From assembly GCA_964384945.1 (NCBI GenBank), contig CAYLMK010000012.1:62001-126000 (forward strand): a stretch of DNA of 64,000 bases. The letters are read 5' to 3'. The notes below the pieces were generated by a model that saw only the letters and a program-made list of their open reading frames with translations, was not told the origin of the DNA and searched no databases. Shown one piece after another: positions 35,987 to 43,611 of this stretch (position 1 is its first letter; the number at the start of each line of letters is the position of its first letter). A program made the translations under genes and the position numbers. Source of the stretch: S015-6 sp964384945. GTDB taxonomy: Bacteria > Desulfobacterota > DSWW01.

Positions 35987-36196
35987 ATGAAGAAGGAAAC
36001 GGGCGTCGTCAAGTGGTTCAACGAGCGAAAAGGGTTCGGCTTCATCGTGCGTGATTCAGGGGATGGCGATATTTTCGTACATTACTCGGCCATCACCGGA
36101 GACGGGTTCAAGACGCTCAACGAAGGCGACCGTGTGGAGTTCGTGGTCACGCAGGGAGACAAGGGGCCGGCTGCCGGGGAGGTGCGCAAGCTCTAG
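35987..36196 (+). CDS. csp: Cold-shock domain protein
   Basis: 69 residues, one cold-shock OB-fold. RNP1 is KGFGFIV and RNP2 is DIFVHYSAI, with GVVKWFNERKGFGF at the front. It binds single-stranded nucleic acid and acts as an RNA chaperone. AAGGGAG lies ten bases before the ATG. The upstream terminator-bearing leader may control it. A terminator follows at 36199. Confidence 0.95.
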   Translation: MKKETGVVKWFNERKGFGFIVRDSGDGDIFVHYSAITGDGFKTLNEGDRVEFVVTQGDKGPAAGEVRKL

Positions 36197-36198
36197 CT

Positions 36199-36259
36199 CC
36201 GCACCCTTTTCGATAGCCCTTCGAGCCTTTCGGTACCCTGGCCCGAGAGTGCGGTTTTT
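36199..36259 (+). terminator. Terminator after csp
   Basis: CCGCAC (36199-36204) pairs with GTGCGG (36249-36254), followed by TTTTT. The long loop makes it less certain than the one before csp. Confidence 0.5.
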
Positions 36260-36271
36260 CCTGTCTGCGGC

Positions 36272-36955
36272 TCACCGGAACAGTCTGCCGAAGACACCGA
36301 CCAGCGTTTGGATCAGATCCTTCTCGGTGCCGGCGGGAAAAGGCCGGAGAAACCCTTCGCTCTCTTCTCCGGATCCGGCCTCGAGAGAGGCGCGCAGCCG
36401 CGCTTTTCTCTTTTCCTCCTCCTCGCGGCTCAGCCTGACCTGCTCATGAAGGAGCTGTCCGCCCGCCTTCTTCCAGTCCATGAGTCGCTTCAGTTCTCCG
36501 CTGTCCAGCCAGAACCCGTGGGTCTTGCACTGGTCCAGGATGACGCCGCTCCTGTGGCCGAAGCCGATCCGGTGCATCAGTTCCCTGCAGACCGGGCACT
36601 TGCGGTAGACGATTCTTCTTTCCTTTTCACTCTCTTCTCGGACCAGGGCGTCGATCCGCAGCCGGTCGATGCGGAATACATTCGAGACGCTCTTGTCGAT
36701 GAGGGCCTCCAGTTCTCCGGGATCGAAGAAGAGGCCCAGGCAGGCGGGGCACCGCTCGATGTAGAAGTTCCCTTCTACCTGCAGATCGAGGGTCTCCAGA
36801 GGGACGTCACAGTCGGGACAGACGCGGTTCGACTCGGGCCGGTTCACGGTGAACTCGTGGACCCCCCTCAGGTCGACGTCGTTGTGCGCACCGCAGTAAT
36901 CGCAGGTTCCCCTGTGGGGACGAAGAGGGGCTCCACAGGTGCTGCAACTGGCCAT
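36272..36955 (-). CDS. TFIIB-type zinc-finger protein
   Basis: 227 residues with three zinc sites. An N-terminal ribbon is CSTCGAPLRPHRGTCDYCG; the second is CPDCDVPLETL... IERCPACLGLFFDPGEL; the third is CPVCRELMHRIGF... LDQCKTHGFWLDSGEL. The last two are the zf-TFIIB domain, whose acidic W/F-x-D-x-GEL ending is diagnostic. The tail is charged (SREEEEKRKARLRASLE). Function unknown. Just downstream of the SPFH protein gene (29 bases), with which it likely works. Confidence 0.8.
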   Translation of the reverse strand: MASCSTCGAPLRPHRGTCDYCGAHNDVDLRGVHEFTVNRPESNRVCPDCDVPLETLDLQVEGNFYIERCPACLGLFFDPGELEALIDKSVSNVFRIDRLRIDALVREESEKERRIVYRKCPVCRELMHRIGFGHRSGVILDQCKTHGFWLDSGELKRLMDWKKAGGQLLHEQVRLSREEEEKRKARLRASLEAGSGEESEGFLRPFPAGTEKDLIQTLVGVFGRLFR

Positions 36956-36984
36956 GGGAGGATCCTTCCGGAAAGGCGACGTTT

Positions 36985-38010
36985 CTACATCCTGCCGAGA
37001 ATCTCTTTCTTCTTCGCCGTGTACTCCTCTTGCGTGATCAGCCCGGCTTCGAACATCTCCTTGAGCTGCCGCATGGTCGACAGGGGGTCCGTTGCCGGCT
37101 CCATTCGCCCGCCGGGCGGCTGAGGGGCCGCAGGGCCTGCCATGGCCCCGGACATCATCTGTCCGAACCCCATGCCGGCGCCCACGCCCATGCCGATCCC
37201 GGCAGCGCCTCCTTCGTTTCGAGCCGCCTCCCGCATCGCCTCGAGTTGCTGCACCTGCGTATAGTTCAGGCCGGCGGCCCGCGCGGCGCCGGCTTCGGCC
37301 GTCACGTTCGCGATCCGGTTGATCCGGCTCACGGTATCCTCGTCGAAGGCGGTGCCCTCGATGCGGAAGTCGGTGATTTCGAAGCCCAGCTTTCGGAAAT
37401 CCGGAACCAGTCGCGCAACCATCTCGGCGGCGATTTCCTCCCTGTGGGCATCGATCTCGGCGTACGAGTACTTCGCCTCGGCGAGGTAGTCGGAGAGCGG
37501 CTGGATGAGGCGCGTGTTCATGACCGCGCGAAAGTCCTCGACGCGGTAGGATCTGCCGCCGCCCATAACATTGACGAAGAAGCCTTGCGGGTCCGTGATC
37601 CGGAAACTGTAGTTGCCGTATGCACGAAGGCCCACAGGAAAGAGGTACTTTGGGTCGTCGTACTTGATGAGGCTCGTGGTTCCCCACTTCTGGTCGAGGA
37701 TCTTGGTTCTCCGGAAGAAGTAGATGCCGACCTTGTGCTCGCTCTGAAAGAACTGCATGAACTTCTTGACCGTCGTCCAGAAAGGAACGTTGTCCGTCTG
37801 GAGGTTCACCAGACACTCACGGTCCAGAACGGACTTGACCCGGCCTTCATACACGAAGATGCATCCCTGTCCCGGGCCCACGATCAGCCTGGAGGCGTTC
37901 TTGATCTCGTCTCCGTTGTCGGACCACTGATGGAACAGGGTATTCGTGCCGGGTTCCTTCCATTCGATCACGGACCGCAGTTGCCGGCGAATGCTGGTGA
38001 CGAGACTCAT
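36985..38010 (-). CDS. SPFH-domain protein with C-terminal SHOCT
   Basis: 341 residues. MSLVTSIRRQLRSVIEW is the typical start of the SPFH/virion-core (YdjI-like) group, with VGPGQGCIFVYEGRV and the SPFH fold to about residue 230. A Gly/Met-rich linker (GIGMGVGAGMGFGQMM) leads to a SHOCT helix pair (STMRQLKEMFEAGLITQEEYTAKKKEIL). Such proteins often pair with zinc ribbons and are proposed to form membrane-associated scaffolds; role unknown. ATG 38010 follows GGAGGAGG. It and the zinc-finger gene form a two-gene unit. Confidence 0.85.
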   Translation of the reverse strand: MSLVTSIRRQLRSVIEWKEPGTNTLFHQWSDNGDEIKNASRLIVGPGQGCIFVYEGRVKSVLDRECLVNLQTDNVPFWTTVKKFMQFFQSEHKVGIYFFRRTKILDQKWGTTSLIKYDDPKYLFPVGLRAYGNYSFRITDPQGFFVNVMGGGRSYRVEDFRAVMNTRLIQPLSDYLAEAKYSYAEIDAHREEIAAEMVARLVPDFRKLGFEITDFRIEGTAFDEDTVSRINRIANVTAEAGAARAAGLNYTQVQQLEAMREAARNEGGAAGIGMGVGAGMGFGQMMSGAMAGPAAPQPPGGRMEPATDPLSTMRQLKEMFEAGLITQEEYTAKKKEILGRM

Positions 38011-38211
38011 GGCCTCCTCCGAAGCGCGCAGGGTTTTCCAATTCTTTTCGAACCCTTCCGCCGATTTCTTTAACAACCCGCGGTCCCGGGGGGCCTTGCG
38101 TTCCGACTCTTCTCTTCAGGTGCGAATGGGGGAAGATCCGGGGATTCTCGGGGCACAGCACGCGCTTTTGCTCTTCGAGGGCGAGGGCAAAGGGTAGAAT
38201 TCCGGGCGCCT

Positions 38212-38778
38212 TTACAACCCCAGGTCGGCGCTGATGGACTGCATCGCTCCGAGGCTGATCGCAGCGAACGATTCCAACGGGATGGGGATCCGCTCGCACT
38301 CGCGAATGATGTCCCGGTCCACGGAGGCGGCAAATGCCTTCTCCTTCATTCGTTTGAGGATGGATTTGGGCTTGACGCTTGCGAGCCTCTTGTCCGGGTA
38401 GACCAGGGCCGTGGCGATGATGAGACCGGTGATCGTCTCGCCGGCGGCCAGGGCATGGTGGAACCGACAGGAACGTTTCCCGTCTGCGGACTGCTCGTTG
38501 TGCAGCGCGATCGCCTCCACGATCTCCGGGTCGACCCCGTGCTCTCGCAGGATCCGGACGGTCTCCCTGCCGTGGATGCGCAGATCCGCGTTCGTCATCT
38601 CCACGTCGAGGTCGTGGAGGAGTCCGGCCAGGGACCATTTCTCGCAGTCTTCGTCAAGGTGCTCGGCGAGCGCCCGCAGGACGGCCTCCGCGGCCAGGCA
38701 GTGCTTGATCATGTTCGGGTTCTTGACGTGCGCATGAAGGAGGGAAAGGGCCTTCTGGCGAGATATACCGGCGGTCAT
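38212..38778 (-). CDS. HD-domain protein
   Basis: 188 residues, an HD metal-dependent phosphohydrolase fold. The first metal His lies in KHCLAAEAVL, the HD pair is GLLHDLDVE, and HGRETVRILREHGVD and ALHNEQSA hold the following histidines. Small HD proteins of this type have been annotated as hydrolases of nucleotides but most are uncharacterised. GGGGAGG precedes ATG 38778. It follows the methyltransferase and Sir2 genes on the same strand. Confidence 0.8.
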   Translation of the reverse strand: MTAGISRQKALSLLHAHVKNPNMIKHCLAAEAVLRALAEHLDEDCEKWSLAGLLHDLDVEMTNADLRIHGRETVRILREHGVDPEIVEAIALHNEQSADGKRSCRFHHALAAGETITGLIIATALVYPDKRLASVKPKSILKRMKEKAFAASVDRDIIRECERIPIPLESFAAISLGAMQSISADLGL

Positions 38779-38826
38779 CGCATCCTCCCCGTGCGGCGGC
38801 GCTGTCACGATGTGGGGGCCTGCGCT

Positions 38827-39831
38827 CTACCCGGAAAGCTCGGCGACGCCCAGGTAGACGTGATGACGGGTTGCCGATCGGATCGGCTCGATCCTGCACT
38901 CCCGCTCCAGGTCCCAGGTTCCGCCCCAGACCTCCTGTCCGAAGGTCTCGATCCCTGCCGATGGGAACCAGGCCTCCAACAGTTCCCTGAACTCACCGTA
39001 ATCCATTTCACTCAGATGAAACGGATTCTCCTCCTTTTCCCCACAGGCCCGGTTGGCGACGGAGACCACGAAGGTCCCCTGCGGGGCGAGCACCCTCCGG
39101 ACCGCCTCCAGGAAGCACGGAACCGACGGGGGCGGCAGGTGTTCGAGCACCTCCAGGGCCACCACCCCGCCGAAAGCGTGGTCTGCGATCCCTTCCAGCC
39201 GGGTGGCATCCGCCACTGCGAAGCGCACACCGGGGGCGGCGAAAAGGGAATCGGCCAGGCGCACTGCCTCGGGGTCTTTGTCCACGCCGAGGCACTCGGT
39301 TCCTTCCATGCCCAGAATGCGGGTCCCGTATCCGGAACCGCATCCCGCATCGAGCACTCGCTTGCCCCGGCATCGCACGGCGGCAAAGCCGTAACGACGG
39401 GCATGCATCCAATAGGCGTGGAACGGCGCCGTTCCGGGAATGACGCGCTCCCCGCAATAGGCCAGGGCCTCGTCCAAGAGAGGGGATTCGATCACCCTCG
39501 CCTGGAGGAGTCGGCGGATCACCTGTTGTTCGAGCGTATGCTTGACATGGCTCGGAACGGCCTGCAGATGCGGGGGGTAGCGAAATCGGTTCTGTCGGAA
39601 TTCGATCCCCTGAAGGAAAAGCCTCTCCTGTCCCCCATGCAGGACCACCTCACAGATGTGATGGCCGAAATCATCGATGCTCCTCTCGATCTTCAGGTAT
39701 GCGATCCGGACGCTTTCGTGGCGGGAGAAGAAGGCCGTGACGTTCTGCCCGCTATACGGGTAAAGGATCTCGCCCGAGTTCCTGACGGCGCCTCGTCCCG
39801 CAGGCTTCTTCCGGACAGGGCTCTTCTTCAT
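38827..39831 (-). CDS. Class I SAM-dependent methyltransferase
   Basis: 334 residues. The C-terminal half is a Rossmann methyltransferase: VLDAGCGSGYGTRILG (motif I), GVDKDPEAVRL (motif II), VVALEVLEHLP (motif IV) and FVVSVANR. The N-terminal 130 residues are an extra, unassigned region with a helix rich in basic residues (MKKSPVRKKPAGRG). Substrate unknown. Its ATG overlaps the Sir2 stop (ATGA), so translation is coupled. Confidence 0.85.
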   Translation of the reverse strand: MKKSPVRKKPAGRGAVRNSGEILYPYSGQNVTAFFSRHESVRIAYLKIERSIDDFGHHICEVVLHGGQERLFLQGIEFRQNRFRYPPHLQAVPSHVKHTLEQQVIRRLLQARVIESPLLDEALAYCGERVIPGTAPFHAYWMHARRYGFAAVRCRGKRVLDAGCGSGYGTRILGMEGTECLGVDKDPEAVRLADSLFAAPGVRFAVADATRLEGIADHAFGGVVALEVLEHLPPPSVPCFLEAVRRVLAPQGTFVVSVANRACGEKEENPFHLSEMDYGEFRELLEAWFPSAGIETFGQEVWGGTWDLERECRIEPIRSATRHHVYLGVAELSG

Positions 39832-40613
39832 GTCGTCAGGGGGCCCGTGTGCGGGGAGTGCAGCATCTCCTCCACCTCCCGGACCAGGGCGGTCATCGTC
39901 TCGCCGGCCTCCCCCTGGAGGAAATAGTCGGTGATCCGGTCGGTGAAGAGGCTGCGGGTGCGGTTGACCTCGACGATGGCTGCGCCGAACTGCTTGGCCA
40001 CAAGGGGGATCCGGTTGACCGGTGCGATGGCCCCGTGGGAACAGACCAGGAGCATGACCTGCGCGTTCGCGGCGAGCACCTCGGAAGCGGATACCGCCTC
40101 GAGATTCACGGGATCTCCGAACAGAGGCACCTCCGGTTTGAGAACAGATCCGCACCGGCAAAGGGGAGGGATCCCGCCTGCCTTGACCTGCTCCCACCGG
40201 TATCGGGCCCTGCATTTGAGACAGTGCAGGTTTCGTATGTTGCCGTGAAACTCGATCACGTTCCCCGAGCCGGCCGCCTGATGCAGGCCGTCCACATTCT
40301 GGGTGATGATCGCCGCCATGCGGCCGAGCTCCCCGAGCCTGGCCAGGGCCCGGTGCCCCCTGTTGGGCTCCACCGTTTCCATCAGCGCCAGGGCCTGGGA
40401 GAAGAAGCGCCACACCTTTCCCGGGTTTTGCTCGAATGCCTCCCGGTTGTCGATCTCCACCTCAAAGGTGGCGGGGTCGAATCCCTCCCAGAACTCACCG
40501 AAGGTTCGGAAGTCGGGTATCCCGCTCTCGGTGGAAATGCCCGCTCCAGTGTAGCCGATCACCACCCGTGATTCGACGATCACCTTCGCGGCCTGCTGAA
40601 GGAGGTTCGCCAT
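39828..40613 (-). CDS. Sir2-family NAD-dependent deacylase
   Basis: 261 residues. GYTGAGISTESGIPDFR is the NAD-binding loop, QNVDGLHQAAGS carries the catalytic His, HCLKCRARYRWEQV and PLCRCGSVLKPEV hold the four zinc Cys, and VPLFGDPVN and VEVNRTRS complete the fold. It removes acyl groups from lysine using NAD. It precedes the methyltransferase and HD genes in an apparent operon. Cobalamin-type CobB naming is avoided as substrate class is not visible. Confidence 0.92.
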   Translation of the reverse strand: MANLLQQAAKVIVESRVVIGYTGAGISTESGIPDFRTFGEFWEGFDPATFEVEIDNREAFEQNPGKVWRFFSQALALMETVEPNRGHRALARLGELGRMAAIITQNVDGLHQAAGSGNVIEFHGNIRNLHCLKCRARYRWEQVKAGGIPPLCRCGSVLKPEVPLFGDPVNLEAVSASEVLAANAQVMLLVCSHGAIAPVNRIPLVAKQFGAAIVEVNRTRSLFTDRITDYFLQGEAGETMTALVREVEEMLHSPHTGPLTT

Positions 40614-40725
40614 CTCAGTTCTTCCCCGATGGTGCCTCCGAAGAGCTTATCAGGTTTTTCCCCTGTTTGCACCGACGCCGGAGGGGAAAACCCCGGGCCG
40701 GTCGGCCTCTTGGCATGGGTCCTGA

Positions 40726-40754
40726 TTGCCTCCGTTATGCAAATCCAACATAAT
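40726..40754 (+). promoter_or_regulatory. Promoter upstream of the YihY gene
   Basis: TTGCCT at 40726-40731, 17-base spacer, CATAAT at 40749-40754. Start of transcription would be close to 40761, at the foot of the first hairpin below. Confidence 0.5.
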
Positions 40755-40758
40755 ACGG

Positions 40759-40903
40759 GATGGCACGGTCGCTTCGCGCCGTGCCATCCGCCGCGGCTGG
40801 AGCAGCCGCCTGAGGCCTGCGCAGAGCGCCGTCCATCAGGCGGTCTGATCCGAAGGTCGCACCGGCGAGCAAGCTCCCCGCTTCGCCCGCGGCTCCGCCG
40901 CGG
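40759..40903 (+). repeat. Cluster of three GC hairpins in the YihY leader
   Basis: Perfect inverted repeats: 40759-40768 with 40779-40788 (10 bp, GATGGCACGG), 40793-40798 with 40804-40809 (6 bp), and 40887-40893 with 40897-40903 (7 bp). No T run follows any of them, so they look like leader structure rather than terminators. The remainder of the 317-base gap between sir2 and yihY has no gene. Confidence 0.5.
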
Positions 40904-40930
40904 CGGGGGGCCGGAAGGAGCGCGGGAATC

Positions 40931-42271
40931 ATGAACAAGGGGCGAAATGACGACGTTCCCAGGCTCGTGCGTTTTTTCACGACGGACATCTGGCGTATCC
41001 CGGCGCGGGAGCTGCCGAGAAGGAAATCCTTTTTCCTCCGCCAGCTCAGGGTCCTGGTTCTTGCCGTTCGGAGCTTCAACGACGACCGGTGTCATCTTCG
41101 CGCATCCGCGTTGACCTACTACTCCCTGCTCTCGGTGGTTCCTCTTCTGGCCATGGCATTCGGGGTGTCCAAGGGATTCGGCCTGCAAGAGCGCCTCGAG
41201 CGGCAGATTCTCGAGGCCCTGCCGAACCAGAGGGAGGTGGCTCTCCGGATCATCGATTATGCCCATGCCTTCCTGGAGAATACGCAGGGAGGGATCATCG
41301 CCGGCGTGGGCGTCGCCGTCCTGATCTGGGTCGTGATCCGGCTCATGGGGAACATCGAGAAGTCCCTGAACGACATTTGGGGCATCCGGAAGGGGCGCTC
41401 CCTGCGCAGGAAGTTCGCAGACTATCTCTCCCTGATGATCATCGCTCCGCTGCTGTTCGTCGTGGCGAGCAGCGTGGCGGTCCTGATCACGAGCCAGGCC
41501 GCGCTCCTCGCAGGCAGGGTGCCGTTTCTGGCAACCGCCGGTCCGATTGCGTCCGGCCTGCTCAAGCTGCTCCCCTTCGCCGCGGCCTGGGCCCTGTTCA
41601 CCCTTCTCTACGTGTTCATGCCCAACACGAACGTGAAGCTCGAATCAGGGCTGCTGGGCGGGGTCCTGGCCGGTACGCTCTATCAGGTCGTGCAGTGGGT
41701 GTACATCAAGTTTCAGGTGGGGGCGAGCGCCTACGGCGTGGTCTACGGCAGCTTCGCCGCCCTTCCGCTCTTTCTGGTCTGGCTGCACACGAGCTGGTTG
41801 GTGGTTCTGTTCGGGGCGGAGATCTCGTTTGCTGTGCAGAACGAACACACCTATGAATTCGAGCCGGATTGCGAGCGGGTGAGCGACCGAATGAAGAGGG
41901 TCGTCGCCCTTCGCCTCGTACAGATCTGTGCGGAGGACTTCCAGGCAGGCAAGGACCCGCGGAACGAGCAGGAATTCGCTGCGGCGCTCGGGATCCCCAT
42001 GCGGCTCATCCGTGAAGTACTCTCGGAACTCGTGGAGGCCCGCGTGCTGTCGGAGGTGGGCACGGACGGGCAGGGGGCCCCTGCCTATCAGCCGGCAATG
42101 GCCGCCGGGTCGCTCACGGTCGGCGAGGTGGTCACCCGGCTTGACCGGCGGGGCGTGGACGAGGTTCCCTGCGGCAACGCCCCGGAGTGGTCAAGGCTTG
42201 CGCAGCAGGTGGATCTCTTCGAGCCGAAGATTCGGGACGCCTCCATCCTGGCAGCCCTGAAGGATCGTTGA
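40931..42271 (+). CDS. YihY/BrkB-family inner-membrane protein
   Basis: 446 residues. The N-terminal 290 form the six-helix YihY domain: RASALTYYSLLSVVPLLAMAFG, GIIAGVGVAVLIWVVIRL, NTNVKLESGLLGGVLAG and GASAYGVVYGSFAALPLFLVWLHTSW are the conserved blocks. The cytoplasmic C-terminus (about 310-446) has a winged-helix look (IPMRLIREVLSELVEARVLSE). Function unknown despite older RNase BN naming. GGAAGGAG precedes ATG 40931. Confidence 0.9.
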   Translation: MNKGRNDDVPRLVRFFTTDIWRIPARELPRRKSFFLRQLRVLVLAVRSFNDDRCHLRASALTYYSLLSVVPLLAMAFGVSKGFGLQERLERQILEALPNQREVALRIIDYAHAFLENTQGGIIAGVGVAVLIWVVIRLMGNIEKSLNDIWGIRKGRSLRRKFADYLSLMIIAPLLFVVASSVAVLITSQAALLAGRVPFLATAGPIASGLLKLLPFAAAWALFTLLYVFMPNTNVKLESGLLGGVLAGTLYQVVQWVYIKFQVGASAYGVVYGSFAALPLFLVWLHTSWLVVLFGAEISFAVQNEHTYEFEPDCERVSDRMKRVVALRLVQICAEDFQAGKDPRNEQEFAAALGIPMRLIREVLSELVEARVLSEVGTDGQGAPAYQPAMAAGSLTVGEVVTRLDRRGVDEVPCGNAPEWSRLAQQVDLFEPKIRDASILAALKDR

Positions 42272-42344
42272 CAAAGCCGAAATCGGGGGGCCGAGCCTTC
42301 CTCATCACAAGATCACAAAGGCCTCCCGTTGCAAAGGAGCGAGA

Positions 42345-43508
42345 ATGGATCGGGTTTCTCTCGTGAAATGTCCGGAGTACCGGGCCGAACTGCTGCAAGA
42401 GGCGGTCGGGCAGAGTCTGACCAACATCGGGTTTCCGCCGGAGGGATTCCAAGGCAAGCTCGTTGCCTTGAAGCCCAACTGCCTTGCCTCCTCGGCCGCG
42501 GACAGGGCGGTCATCACGCACCCGGCCTTCTTCCGGGCGGTCGCCAGGATTGTCCGGGATCACGGCGGGCGGGCGGTACTCGTCGAGTCTCCCGCCATGG
42601 AGCCCTTGCAAAGGGTCCTCAGGAAGGGCGGATACGGGCCGGTCCTGGAGGAACTGGGCGTGACGGTTCCCTCCGAGGGCGGCAAGGGGGTGGTCCTGAA
42701 TCCGAAAGAGCGAAGGTTCAGGAGGTTCGAGGTGCTGGGACCGGTCCTCGACGCGGACATCCTGATCAACCTGCCCAAACTCAAGACCCATGGGCTCACG
42801 GGCATCACATGTGCGGTGAAGAACCTGTTCGGCCTGATTCCGGGTCTCGAGAAATCCCGGTGGCACCTGAAGGCGCCCGGCGCGGAGGCCTTTGCCGAAC
42901 TTCTGCTGGATCTGAACGAGGCCTTGCTGTGCGGTTCCGGCGGACCGGCGCGGATCCTGCACCTGGTGGATGCGGTGGTGGGTCTGGAGGGGAACGGTCC
43001 GGGGCCCTCCGGGGCTGCGAGGCGGATCGGGGCCGTGCTGGCCGGCACCGGTGCGGTTGCGACGGACCTGGTCGCCGCCGACCTCCTCGGATTCGATTAT
43101 CGTTCCATCCCGAGCGTGAAGGCCGGGCTGGAAAGGGGCCTGGACGTCTCTTCGCCCGATAAAATCAACCGCGTCGGCGAGGAGATCGGCGGGATGCGGG
43201 TCGACTCCTTTGCGCCGGCGCGGCACAGCGTGCGCACGGCGACCCTCGACCGGTGGCCCTTCAACCGAAAAGGCTTCCGGAACCTCTTTACGCGCAAGCC
43301 GGTGCCCCGGCGGGATCGCTGCACCCTGTGCTACCAGTGCAGGGCGATCTGTCCGGCCGGAGCGATCGGAAAGGCGGAGGGAGGCCGGAAGGTCCCCTCC
43401 TACGACTACGAAACGTGCATCCGATGCTATTGCTGTGCGGAGATCTGTCCTGAGGCGGCCATCGAACTGAAAGCAGGGGCCCTGGAATGGCTGATGCCCG
43501 GATCGTGA
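42345..43508 (+). CDS. DUF362 iron-sulfur protein
   Basis: 387 residues. The DUF362 domain (about 1-290) has LVALKPNCLA, KGGYGPVLEELGV and NLPKLKTHGLTGITCAVKNLFG, the family signature. The C-terminus holds two [4Fe-4S] motifs, CTLCYQCRAICPAGAI and CIRCYCCAEICPEAAI. Such proteins are common in anaerobes and are thought to move electrons to or from soluble partners. The aldehyde ferredoxin oxidoreductase starts 103 bases downstream, and this protein is a natural electron partner. Confidence 0.88.
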   Translation: MDRVSLVKCPEYRAELLQEAVGQSLTNIGFPPEGFQGKLVALKPNCLASSAADRAVITHPAFFRAVARIVRDHGGRAVLVESPAMEPLQRVLRKGGYGPVLEELGVTVPSEGGKGVVLNPKERRFRRFEVLGPVLDADILINLPKLKTHGLTGITCAVKNLFGLIPGLEKSRWHLKAPGAEAFAELLLDLNEALLCGSGGPARILHLVDAVVGLEGNGPGPSGAARRIGAVLAGTGAVATDLVAADLLGFDYRSIPSVKAGLERGLDVSSPDKINRVGEEIGGMRVDSFAPARHSVRTATLDRWPFNRKGFRNLFTRKPVPRRDRCTLCYQCRAICPAGAIGKAEGGRKVPSYDYETCIRCYCCAEICPEAAIELKAGALEWLMPGS

Positions 43509-43611
43509 GAGGGGGCCGTGCACACGGATGCGTTGCCGTGGTATGATCCGATTACGGGCCTGCGTGAGAACAGGCGTTCGGAAACCGCGGGTAAGGAAAG
43601 GGGGAAGGAAA

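Noticed and set aside
40759..40788. Sigma-54 promoter at TGGCACGG
   Set aside because: The -12 TTGC does not fall at the right spacing and the sequence is better explained as one arm of a perfect hairpin.
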